Below, piece after piece: positions 33,084-40,917 of a DNA stretch of 64,000 bases. This DNA is from Paraburkholderia unamae (GTDB lineage: Bacteria > Pseudomonadota > Gammaproteobacteria > Burkholderiales > Burkholderiaceae). Position 1 is the stretch's first letter, and each line of letters begins with the position of its first letter. The notes below the pieces were generated by a model. The model searched no databases and had not been told where the DNA came from. It saw only the letters and a list, made by a program, of their open reading frames with translations. Made by a program: the position numbers and the translations under genes. The stretch is from contig NZ_QLSU01000011.1 of the NCBI RefSeq assembly GCF_003268775.1, positions 186,001 through 250,000 of the forward strand. Reading direction: 5' to 3'.

Positions 33084-33890
33084 ATGACACAACCGGAATT
33101 TAGCGGGTCGACGTTTGCATTCGCCGTCGCGGGCACGGCGCTTGAGATTTCGGCCATTCATCGTGAAGGCGATAAAGCGCCCATTGTGTTTCTCCACGGT
33201 TTCGGCTCAACGAAAGAGGACTATGCCGATATCGTTCGGCATGCTGAATTCGATGGCCATCCGTTCGTCGCGTATGACGCGCCGGGCTGTGGTGAAACGC
33301 GCTGTGCGAATCTCGCGAAGATCGATATCGCGTTTCTCGTGGAAACGGCGCTCGCCGTGCTTGAACGCGTGCGGTTCGAACGCTTTCATCTGGTGGGGCA
33401 TTCCATGGGCGGGTTGACGGCGTTGATGCTGGCGCACCGGTGTCCCGAGCGGGTTCTCAGCTTCGTCGATATCGAAGGCAATATCGCGCCCGAGGATTGT
33501 TTTCTCAGCAGACAGATCGCTGATTATCCGCGTGAGAATGCGGAGCGCTTCTTCAGCGACTTCATCGAACGCACGCGGCACGCGCCCGCCTACGCGAGCG
33601 CGCTTTATGCGGCGAGTTTGCGTCACAAGGTGAGGGCCGAAGCGGTGGGGCCGATTTTCCGCTCGATGGTCGCGCTTTCCGATCACGGCGATCTGATGGA
33701 TAAATTCCTCGGCTTGCCGTTTCCGCGCATGTTCATGTACGGCGAGCAAAACGCATCGCTTTCGTACCTCGACGCGATTGCCGAGCAGGGCGTCGTTCTG
33801 GCCGAGATCGCGAACTGCGGACATTTCCCGATGTATTCGAATCCCGTGGCGATGTGGCAGTCGATTGCCGCGCTCCAGCGCGGCATTTGA
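33084..33890 (+). CDS. Alpha/beta hydrolase
   Basis: The protein has 268 residues. The oxyanion segment is FLHGFGSTKEDY, and the nucleophile serine lies in GHSMGGLTALML. The acid probably lies near MYGEQNASLSY, and the catalytic His is in NCGHFPMYSNP. ATG 33084 is used; GTG 33075 is in frame and would add three residues. It is the last gene of the RraA operon and may hydrolyse an ester, lactone or C-C bond that generates the aldolase substrate (inference). It has no signal peptide, so it is cytosolic. Confidence 0.88.
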   Translation: MTQPEFSGSTFAFAVAGTALEISAIHREGDKAPIVFLHGFGSTKEDYADIVRHAEFDGHPFVAYDAPGCGETRCANLAKIDIAFLVETALAVLERVRFERFHLVGHSMGGLTALMLAHRCPERVLSFVDIEGNIAPEDCFLSRQIADYPRENAERFFSDFIERTRHAPAYASALYAASLRHKVRAEAVGPIFRSMVALSDHGDLMDKFLGLPFPRMFMYGEQNASLSYLDAIAEQGVVLAEIANCGHFPMYSNPVAMWQSIAALQRGI

Positions 33891-33904
33891 CGATTGTGAG
33901 CACA

Positions 33905-33931
33905 GCGAGCGCCGCGTTCGACGGCGCTCGC
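33905..33931 (+). terminator. Hairpin ending the RraA operon
   Basis: The arms GCGAGCGCCG and CGGCGCTCGC (10 bp) enclose a 7-nt loop, 14 nt after the hydrolase stop. There is no T-run. Confidence 0.6.
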
Positions 33932-34572
33932 ACTTGCGCGGCAACCACTGCCGCGCTGCGCTTTTCCTTGTCGATCAAGGAAGCGACAGGACTCAGCATC
34001 ACCGCGCAATAGCGGCAGACCAAAAAATAGTACGTGATGCGCTTGTGAGTCGAACTGTCACGAATTTCAAAGCGCGCATTGCACATTCAAGGTCGCGTTA
34101 AACGGCAGTGAAAGAAAAAAATTATTCCGCTTTAAATAATTTCCCGTTCCGCCAAACCTTTCAATTACCTTAATATTGATGGCGTATTTAACATTCATCC
34201 CGTAATGCAAAAATTCGTCTGATCATTAACATTTGTTACAAATTATTCCGTTGACCGGGGCCAATCGCTCTCGTTATTCTTACGACGATTTCGATCGTTG
34301 CACTCCATGCAAGAAATAGTTGCATGATCTGCGCGCCGGAGCCAGGTAGAGCGGTAATAATTCCCGCTCTGAACGCGGCCCCGCTATCACGTAGTCCTGT
34401 TTGTCTCGCGACCCGGTAATTTCAATGCCTTGATTATGGGCAGGGGAAAATATTGCCTTTTTAAATTGCACTACTAAGCGAGTTAGATGAAGGGCTCTAT
34501 TTAAAGCAATGACTCAGGGTGACGGCGGTTTTAACGAAAAAGTCATCTGTCAACCAACGGTAGGAGCACATC
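33932..34572 (+). promoter_or_regulatory. AT-rich upstream region and long leader of the Tad pilus locus
   Basis: These 640 nt hold no convincing gene and are clearly more AT-rich than their surroundings (34080-34280 and 34430-34540). TTGACC (34251-34256), an 18-nt spacer and TATTCT (34275-34280) form a plausible sigma-70 promoter, giving a leader of about 285 nt. In the leader lie AGAGCGG/CCGCTCT (about 34350-34374) and repeated TTGCA/TGCAA words (34295-34325). The pilin ribosome site GTAGGAG is at the end. Confidence 0.4.
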
Positions 34573-34875
34573 ATGATTAAAACCAGTCGCGCAGTTAAGC
34601 CCGCAGGTCAACTTCCTGGCCGCCGCAGCCGCCAACGCGGTCAGGGCATGACCGAGTACATCATCATCGTCGCGCTGATCGCGGTCGCCGCCATTGGCGT
34701 GTACGCAGCGTTCGGCCAGACCATCCGCAACCAGACGGCAGGCCTCGCACTCGAAATGGCCGGCGATTCGAATTCGGCAAACGCCATCAAGAACGCCGAT
34801 ACGTCGGCGGGCAATGCGAGCTCGAAGGCGAATCAGAACAAGACGTTGAGCACGTATAACAACGGCAACCACTAA
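34573..34875 (+). CDS. flp: Flp-type pilin (major Tad pilus subunit)
   Basis: The protein has 100 residues. A basic leader (RRSRQRG) precedes the class IVb prepilin cleavage region QG/MTEY, followed by the hydrophobic helix IIIVALIAVAAIGVYAAFG. The tail is rich in Asn, Ser and Lys. A prepilin peptidase should cut near residue 25 and assemble the rest into the pilus. Tails of classical Flp pilins are shorter; this one adds about 45 polar residues. GTAGGAG gives a strong ribosome site, as expected of an abundant subunit. It is the first gene of the Tad locus. Confidence 0.92.
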   Translation: MIKTSRAVKPAGQLPGRRSRQRGQGMTEYIIIVALIAVAAIGVYAAFGQTIRNQTAGLALEMAGDSNSANAIKNADTSAGNASSKANQNKTLSTYNNGNH

Positions 34876-34908
34876 GCCGTCACTAATCCGTTAGAGTGCG
34901 GCACAGCG

Positions 34909-36405
34909 ATGAAACTCCATTCCGAACGGCATTGCGGTCGACGCAGGCAGCGTGGGCAGGCGCTGCCGTTCGCCCTGGTTTTCCTCGTGGTCGGCGCGGC
35001 CGCGTTGTATCTGGCGTTCAACGCAGCCCAACTGGCTCACGCGAAAACCAAGGAGCAGGATACGGCGGATTCGGCCGCGTACAGCGTTGGCGTGCTACAG
35101 GCGCGCGACCTCAATTTCGCGGCCTATACGAATCGCGCGATGATCGCCAACCAGGTGGCCGTCGCGCAAATGGTCAGCATCAAGTCGTACGTCGACGAAC
35201 TCGCGGGCACCTATTCGAACTCGCACTGGTTCGATGAATTCATCGAGTCCTCGGCCGTGCTTTCCGAGCCGTGGATCATGCCGAAAGAAACGGGCTCCAC
35301 GGTGCTCAACGTCGCGAAGAGCGCGCTCGACACCGGCACGCGCCTCGCGTCCGTCGCGCTCGACGGGCTGGACAAGATCCTGAGCCTCGAGCAGGCGGCG
35401 TATCACGATCTGATCATCCTGCAAATTCCCGTGGTGGCGGAGGAAGTCGCGCAGGCGAATGAGCCGAACTCGCACGTCACCAAGACGTATTTCGCCACGC
35501 GCGGCGCGCCCGCGTTGCTCTCGACGCTGAACTTCTCGCAGTCCAACACGCCCGCCGGTACGACCGGCAAGGACCGCTTTGCCGATGTCGTGACCGACAA
35601 GACGACGCTCGATCAGTTCGTGCAACAGCGCGGCGCGAACATTCGCGATCCGTTCGTGGCCAGCATCATCGAATGGTGCCCCGGCGCCAGCTTTATCGCG
35701 GCGGACAACAATCACCTGGGCGGCACGCAGCTTCGGCAGGACAAACGCGGCTGGGAGAGTCTCGATGCGACCGACGTGAACGGCGGCTGGCTCTGCTACT
35801 TCGAGATCGGTGCGGTAGGCGGCCCGATCATCGACGCCGCCGGATCGGGCGGCGCGGCAACCGGGCCCGGTAGTTCGTATTCCGGCAAGCGCGGATATGG
35901 CGGCTTCAATAACTTCGGCGGCTCGCTCACCAGCGCGCTCGCGGGCATCGCCGCGCGCGAGCAGTATTACAAGGGACCGGGCAGCTCGCTCTCGTCCAGC
36001 GAAGCAGGGCTGCAACCTTACCGCGAACTGGCGTCGCTCAAGACGCCCACGGACGGCGCGGACTTCAACCGCGCACCGGCCATCACGGTGGAAGTGCAGC
36101 GCGCGTCGTCCACGGTGTCCACCACGGACCAGCTTCGCATTGCGAGTGGCCGCTTGCAGGTTGCGGACGGCACCGCGAACAACCAGATGCGTGCCGTTTC
36201 CAGCGCGAGCGCGTACTTCATTCGCCCCGCCGACGCCTCAGGCAGCGCGGCAGGCGCGTTGATGAATCTCGCGCACTGGCGGCGCAGCGACAACAAATGG
36301 GAATACCCGAGCTTGTTCAACCCTTACTGGCAATCGTCGCTCGTGGACACCAATCTCGCGGCAATCGAAGCGGCGGACGTCGCGCAATCGGCGGGGGCGC
36401 CATGA
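34909..36405 (+). CDS. TadG-like Flp pilus assembly protein
   Basis: The protein has 498 residues. The N-terminus has the basic-Gly-Gln boundary RRQRGQALP followed by a membrane segment (PFALVFLVVGAAALYLAFNA). QLAHAKTKEQDTADSAAYSVG comes next, typical of the putative Flp pilus-assembly TadE/G-like domain. The remaining ~440 residues are extracytoplasmic, Ser/Ala/Gly-rich and without a recognised enzyme motif. No strong ribosome site is seen, but the pilin gene ends only 33 nt upstream. Its stop overlaps the next start. A role as minor pilin or envelope anchor is inferred. Confidence 0.8.
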   Translation: MKLHSERHCGRRRQRGQALPFALVFLVVGAAALYLAFNAAQLAHAKTKEQDTADSAAYSVGVLQARDLNFAAYTNRAMIANQVAVAQMVSIKSYVDELAGTYSNSHWFDEFIESSAVLSEPWIMPKETGSTVLNVAKSALDTGTRLASVALDGLDKILSLEQAAYHDLIILQIPVVAEEVAQANEPNSHVTKTYFATRGAPALLSTLNFSQSNTPAGTTGKDRFADVVTDKTTLDQFVQQRGANIRDPFVASIIEWCPGASFIAADNNHLGGTQLRQDKRGWESLDATDVNGGWLCYFEIGAVGGPIIDAAGSGGAATGPGSSYSGKRGYGGFNNFGGSLTSALAGIAAREQYYKGPGSSLSSSEAGLQPYRELASLKTPTDGADFNRAPAITVEVQRASSTVSTTDQLRIASGRLQVADGTANNQMRAVSSASAYFIRPADASGSAAGALMNLAHWRRSDNKWEYPSLFNPYWQSSLVDTNLAAIEAADVAQSAGAP

Positions 36406-37220
36406 GAGCGCATCGCAACATGTACGCCTCGCGTTCGCGCAGCCGCAGCGGTGCGCGTGGTCAGGCGATGGTCGAAGTGCTCGTGGTGGCGGGCAGTGCG
36501 CTCATCATCGCGTTTCTCGCGCTGCATATGCTCGGCCATCTGAGCGACGCGCGCGACCGCACGCTATCGGCGTCGCGCTACGCCGCGTGGGAGCGCACCG
36601 TCTACTTCGACGACGCGAGCTGGGCGCCCACGTATGGCAACGCGATTACCAAGAGCGACGCACAGATCCGCAGTGAGATCGCGCAGCGCGTGCTTGGCCA
36701 CGACACGAGCCTCACGTCGAACGACGGCTCGGCCAACGCGCTCGCGTCGGCGCCCGAGCCGTTGTGGCGCGACGTGGCGGGCAAGGACATGCTGCAACGC
36801 TACAACGACTTGCAGATGAGTTCATCCAGCGGGAGCACGGGCACGGCCGCCGACAAGGCGCTCAACGCGCTCGGGTTCGTGAGCGGCATCGGCGCGGGCT
36901 TCGATCTGCCGGTCAACAACCAGCAGCGCGCAAACGTTTCACTGCATCTGGGCTACAACAGCCCGACGCTCTCAAAGCTTTGGCCCTCATGGCAAGGTGT
37001 GACGTTCGCGGATCACAACGCAGTGCTAACCAATACGTGGACGCCGGACGGCAGCGACAAGGCGAAGGCGATGATCGCCAACGCCGTGCCGACGGCGAAG
37101 GGCTCCGTGCTCGCCTACGGGCTCGACGTGCTCGCGCCGCTCGGCATCGACATCACCCATCTGGATCTCGGGCGCATCGAACCGGACGTGGTGCCGAAAG
37201 ACCGCCTGGGGAGCCGGTGA
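36402..37220 (+). CDS. TadE-like pseudopilin/assembly protein
   Basis: The protein has 272 residues. The leader ends in ARGQAMVEVLVVAGSALII, the TadE-like cleavage/anchor pattern with Glu at position 5 of the mature helix. A periplasmic domain of about 220 residues follows, with no recognised motif. The start ATGA overlaps the previous stop, and its own stop overlaps the next ATG by one base, so the block is translationally coupled. Confidence 0.75.
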   Translation: MRAHRNMYASRSRSRSGARGQAMVEVLVVAGSALIIAFLALHMLGHLSDARDRTLSASRYAAWERTVYFDDASWAPTYGNAITKSDAQIRSEIAQRVLGHDTSLTSNDGSANALASAPEPLWRDVAGKDMLQRYNDLQMSSSSGSTGTAADKALNALGFVSGIGAGFDLPVNNQQRANVSLHLGYNSPTLSKLWPSWQGVTFADHNAVLTNTWTPDGSDKAKAMIANAVPTAKGSVLAYGLDVLAPLGIDITHLDLGRIEPDVVPKDRLGSR

Positions 37221-37918
37221 TGCGCATGGTCAAAGCGATCTTCGCGTGCGTGCTGGCCGGCGCGGCGGCACACGCCAGGGCGGATGACACGTGCGGCGAG
37301 ATGCCGGTGGCCGGACAGAAGGTCGAATGGATCGGCCACGACATGGTGGTCAACGGCACGCCCACGCAGGCGGCGCTCATCACCTTCAACCTCACGTCGA
37401 ACCAGGTGGCCGGCGCCTTCACGCAATACTGGCAGCGGCGCGGCGTGGCCACGCACCGCATGCAGGACAAGTCGATGCTGCTGGTGAGCGCGCTATCGGC
37501 GCAATGCAGTTACACACTGCAATTGCCGCTGGACCAGTCGGCGCCGGTACGCGGCCTCTATAGCGCGATGCGCCTGGGCGAGGCGGCGGCGCTGCCGCGC
37601 ATGCTGCGGCCCGCGAACTACCCGTTGCCCTCGGGCCGGATCCTGCTGGACATGACGAGCAGCGACGGAGGAAAGCTCGCGCGCACCGTGCAGATGTCCT
37701 TGCCCGAACCGTCGCTCGCGCAGGCGAGCGCGGATTACGCGCAGTTGCTCAAGCGCGCCGGCTGGCATGCCGTCGCGGGCGGCGCTGCGGTGGGCAGTGC
37801 GGGCAGTGCGCCGTTTGGGTATGCGCTCGCCATGCAAAAGGACGCTTATCGCCTTGACGCCGCGTTCACGCAGGCGCGAGGCTCGACTTCGGTGGTGATC
37901 AATGTCTCTTACGAATAA
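37220..37918 (+). CDS. Exported hypothetical protein of the Tad locus
   Basis: The protein has 232 residues. A signal peptide (residues 1-21) ends in AHARA. The mature part begins with DDTCGEMPVAGQKVEWIGH and has repeated beta-strand-like segments. I do not recognise a family. The N-terminal half (ITFNLTSNQVAGAFTQYWQRR) and C-terminal half (QASADYAQLLKRAGWHAV) resemble each other loosely, which may mean a duplicated domain. It is coupled to both neighbours: 1-nt overlap upstream, and the next small pilin gene starts 17 nt before its stop. Confidence 0.75.
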   Translation: MRMVKAIFACVLAGAAAHARADDTCGEMPVAGQKVEWIGHDMVVNGTPTQAALITFNLTSNQVAGAFTQYWQRRGVATHRMQDKSMLLVSALSAQCSYTLQLPLDQSAPVRGLYSAMRLGEAAALPRMLRPANYPLPSGRILLDMTSSDGGKLARTVQMSLPEPSLAQASADYAQLLKRAGWHAVAGGAAVGSAGSAPFGYALAMQKDAYRLDAAFTQARGSTSVVINVSYE

Positions 37919-38114
37919 GGCGGGCAAAGGCCGTGGGGTTCGACGCCGCGCGCCGCGCGCCCGCGAGGCCGGTCAGGCGTATGTCGAATACGTGTTGATC
38001 GTACTGCTTATCGTCGTCGCGCTGATCGGCGGCGACCACTCGGTCATGGCGCAATTGCTCGCGGCATTCAAGTCGTTCTATTCCGCGTACTCGTACGCGT
38101 TGTCCATGCCCTGA
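37902..38114 (+). CDS. Second Flp-like small pilin
   Basis: The protein has 70 residues. The basic leader RRRAPRAREAG precedes QAYVEYVLIVLLIVVALIGG, a prepilin-type hydrophobic helix with Glu at position 5. A short tail (FKSFYSAYSYALSMP) follows. It is closer in size to canonical Flp pilins than the first gene. Its start lies inside the preceding gene. It may be a minor pilin or an alternative subunit (inference). Confidence 0.8.
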   Translation: MSLTNKAGKGRGVRRRAPRAREAGQAYVEYVLIVLLIVVALIGGDHSVMAQLLAAFKSFYSAYSYALSMP

Positions 38115-38135
38115 ACCAGTCAAACGTGGCTCATC

Positions 38136-39155
38136 ATGATGTTGAAAAGAATTAAAACTCGCACGCTCATCAATAACCCGTGGGTTCTGCTCGGCGTAGC
38201 CGTGGTGGCGGCCGGCTTGCTCACGTGGTGGATGTTCCGCTACATGTCGGGGCGTGAGGCCGCCATGCGCGAATCGCTCATGGAATCCATGCAGACGCAG
38301 AACCAGGTCGCCGTGGTCGTGCCGGTCGCGGATCTCAAGCCCGGCGCGCCGCTCACGTCGGAAAACTTCGCGGCGCGCGAAGTGCCCGCCGATTTCGTCT
38401 ACGACGACACCGTGCGCGCGAAAGACTTCGACTCGATGTCGGGCCTCACGCTCGTGCGCCCCGTGAAGCGCGGCACGCCCGTACGCCGGGCCGACGTTTC
38501 GGCGTACAACGTGCGCGATTTCAGCGACATGCTCAAGCCCGGCATGCGCGCGCTGACGATCGATATCGACGCTACGAATTCGGCAGACAACATGCTTCAG
38601 CCGGGCAACCGCATCGACCTGTTTCTCGTTGCGCCGTCCACGAGCAATTCGGGCTCGGGCGATCCGGGCCAGTCGGCGCACCTCCTGCTCTCGGATCTCA
38701 CGGTCATCGCCACGGGCCGCGACACGCGCCCGCGCGACTATGGCGAAGCGATGTCGCGCCAGGACGATGGCCAGCAGCGCTCGGGCTACGACAGCGTGAC
38801 GCTCCAGGTGAACCCCGAGCAGGCCGCCCGGATCGCGCTCGCGCAAAAGGTGGGCACGCTGCGCGCGGTATTGCGCAATCGCGCGGACAAGGCGGCCACG
38901 CCGCCGGTCGCCGTCCAGCAGGCCGCGCTCTTTGGCGACGACGACAACGGCGGCATTCAGTACATCGTGGGCGGCAAGGGCGACAGCAACGTCTCGACGC
39001 GGCCCGCGCTCGACGCAAAGACGCTGCCTGGCGAACCGGCGGCGGCCCGCAATGTCGCCGACGTCCAGCAGCGCATGGCGGCGCTCACCGACGCCCAGCA
39101 GCGCGCGATGCAACAGATTCAGGACGCCGTGAGCGGAACCGGCCGCACGAAGTGA
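38136..39155 (+). CDS. cpaB: Flp pilus assembly protein CpaB/RcpC
   Basis: The protein has 339 residues. An N-terminal membrane helix (NNPWVLLGVAVVAAGLLTWWM) is followed by a SAF domain (about 50-115: VAVVVPVADLKPGAPLTSEN, PVKRGTPVRRADV). The RcpC domain holds MLKPGMRALTIDIDATNSAD and MLQPGNRIDLFLVAP. CpaB/RcpC modifies or gates the secretin in the periplasm. A Gln/Ala-rich C-terminus extends beyond the core. ATG 38136 and 38139 are both possible. Confidence 0.92.
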   Translation: MMLKRIKTRTLINNPWVLLGVAVVAAGLLTWWMFRYMSGREAAMRESLMESMQTQNQVAVVVPVADLKPGAPLTSENFAAREVPADFVYDDTVRAKDFDSMSGLTLVRPVKRGTPVRRADVSAYNVRDFSDMLKPGMRALTIDIDATNSADNMLQPGNRIDLFLVAPSTSNSGSGDPGQSAHLLLSDLTVIATGRDTRPRDYGEAMSRQDDGQQRSGYDSVTLQVNPEQAARIALAQKVGTLRAVLRNRADKAATPPVAVQQAALFGDDDNGGIQYIVGGKGDSNVSTRPALDAKTLPGEPAAARNVADVQQRMAALTDAQQRAMQQIQDAVSGTGRTK

Positions 39156-39222
39156 TCCGCGAGCCGGCCGGGCGCGCGGTCCTCCATTCCAATCAAAAGA
39201 AGTCAGAAGAAGTGAAACAGCC

Positions 39223-40899
39223 ATGACGATCGAACGAAAACGCGGAACGAGGCATATCGCCCGGGGAATGCGCCTCTTTTGCGCCATGAGCCTCGTCGTG
39301 CCGTCCATTCACGGGCATGCCGAGGGGGAAGCCGTGGCGTCCGGGCCGGTGTTCGCTTCGGCCGCCGTGGCAAGCCCCGCGTCGGCCGTGCCCGCCTCTG
39401 CGGTGTCAGCGACGCAAGCCGCGCAAAGCGATGTTGCGCCCGAAGCGGCCAGGCCGCCCGCGCCCGCGTTGCCCCCGGCTACCATGCGCCGTGTGAAGTA
39501 TCGGCCCGCAGCCGCCGCGCCGGACGCGGACGACGCGGTGGTGGAGTACGCGCAGGGCGCGCCGTCCACGCTCTATCTGTACAAGGGCGAGGTCAAGGTG
39601 ATTCCGGTGCCTGGCCGCGTCAAGCGCGTGGCCGTGGGCAACGGCGACGTGGTGAACGCCTCGGTGGTCGATCATCAATTGCTGTTGCTCGCGCAACAAT
39701 CAGGCGACACGTCGCTCGTGGTCTGGAACGAATCGGGCATAGCGCTGCGCACCAAGATCTCCGTGTCCGAGCAGGATCGCGCCACCACGCTGTCGCGCTT
39801 GCAGCATTCGCTTGGCTTCGTCGAGGACCTGCGCATCGACGCCGACGGCAATCGTTTCGTGGTGCGCGGCAAGGTGCACCCGGAGCAAAAGGATCTCGTG
39901 AAGGCCGCGCTTGCGGGCTTGCCCGATGTCGTGAACCTGATCGAGCCCGACGACGGCGCGTCGCTCAAGAAGACGGTTCACTTCAAGATGGACATTCTGG
40001 AAATTTCGAAAACGGCCGAGCGCAATCTCGGCATTGCGTGGGACCAGCAGATCAACGGCCCGCAGGCGTCGGTCGCGGGCAATGCGATCCGCACGGGCCG
40101 CTACAAGCCGTTGCCCGACACCGGCACGGCCGTGTTCGACAACGCGCCGAGCATGGCGGGGGGCGCGGCGAGCGGAGCTTTCCTCGGCATCGCGACGTCG
40201 ATCTTCTCGAAGATCAATCTGCTCGTTGACGACGGCGACGCGTACATTCTCGCTTCGCCGGAATTGAATTCGCGCAGCGGCGGCAAGGCCACGTTCCTCT
40301 CGGGCGGCGAAGTGCCGATTCCTGTTTCGGCGGGCTTCGGCGCGCAGGACGTGATCTACAAGGAGTACGGCATCCGTCTGGAGATCGCGCCCACGGTGGA
40401 CGCGCACAACATTATTTCCACGGACCTGCTCACGGAAATCAGCCAGATCGATCCCACCGTGCAGGTGCAGGGTTATCCGGCGTTCATCACGCGGCGCACC
40501 ACGTCGCAGCTTTCGGTGAGGCCGGGCGAAACGCTGGCGCTGGCCGGGCTCATCAACGCTGACGCGTCGACGGCCATCGACAAGATGCCGTTGCTGGGCG
40601 ACCTGCCCGTGCTCGGGCACCTGTTCAAGTCCACCGATTTCCGCAACAACAAGAGCGATCTCATCGTGCTCGTGACGCCGTATATCGTGGACGCGGACAG
40701 CGAAAAGATGACCGAACTCACGACGAACGGCTCCGATATTCAGGCCGATTACCGCAGCGAATACGGCAACCCGAGCCCGCTGCCGGACGCCAACGCGCGG
40801 CGCGAGCAGGCGCTGCGCGAGGAAGAGGAGAAGCGCGCGCGCCGCAGCGCGGTCTTGCCCGCTCCGGACGAGACCAATCGGGCGATGTACGGACATTGA
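39223..40899 (+). CDS. cpaC: Tad secretin CpaC/RcpA
   Basis: The protein has 558 residues. After an N-terminal export signal and an Ala/Pro-rich linker (about 30-105), the secretin N-terminal domain (LYLYKGEVKVIPVPGRVKRV to VVWNESG) and a BON-like segment (EDLRIDADGNRFVVRGKVHPEQKDLV) precede the secretin core (about 290-490). The core has GEVPIPVSAGFG, the IRLEIAPTVDAHN strand and SVRPGETLALAGLIN; the gate region LPVLGHLFKSTDFRNNKSDLIVLVTPYIV closes it. It forms the outer-membrane pore for the pilus. The C-terminal 50 residues are charged. Confidence 0.94.
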   Translation: MTIERKRGTRHIARGMRLFCAMSLVVPSIHGHAEGEAVASGPVFASAAVASPASAVPASAVSATQAAQSDVAPEAARPPAPALPPATMRRVKYRPAAAAPDADDAVVEYAQGAPSTLYLYKGEVKVIPVPGRVKRVAVGNGDVVNASVVDHQLLLLAQQSGDTSLVVWNESGIALRTKISVSEQDRATTLSRLQHSLGFVEDLRIDADGNRFVVRGKVHPEQKDLVKAALAGLPDVVNLIEPDDGASLKKTVHFKMDILEISKTAERNLGIAWDQQINGPQASVAGNAIRTGRYKPLPDTGTAVFDNAPSMAGGAASGAFLGIATSIFSKINLLVDDGDAYILASPELNSRSGGKATFLSGGEVPIPVSAGFGAQDVIYKEYGIRLEIAPTVDAHNIISTDLLTEISQIDPTVQVQGYPAFITRRTTSQLSVRPGETLALAGLINADASTAIDKMPLLGDLPVLGHLFKSTDFRNNKSDLIVLVTPYIVDADSEKMTELTTNGSDIQADYRSEYGNPSPLPDANARREQALREEEEKRARRSAVLPAPDETNRAMYGH

Positions 40900-40917
40900 C
40901 GCGAAAGGCGGTGAGCG

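Noticed and set aside
34438..34460. GGGGAAAATATTGCC in the pilin leader as sigma-54 site
   Set aside because: The GG/GC spacing fits, but the -24 box lacks TGGCAC; too weak to call.
34280..34471. Small minus-strand open frame in the pilin leader
   Set aside because: No ribosome site, no conserved feature, and it overlaps the probable promoter and leader of the pilus operon.
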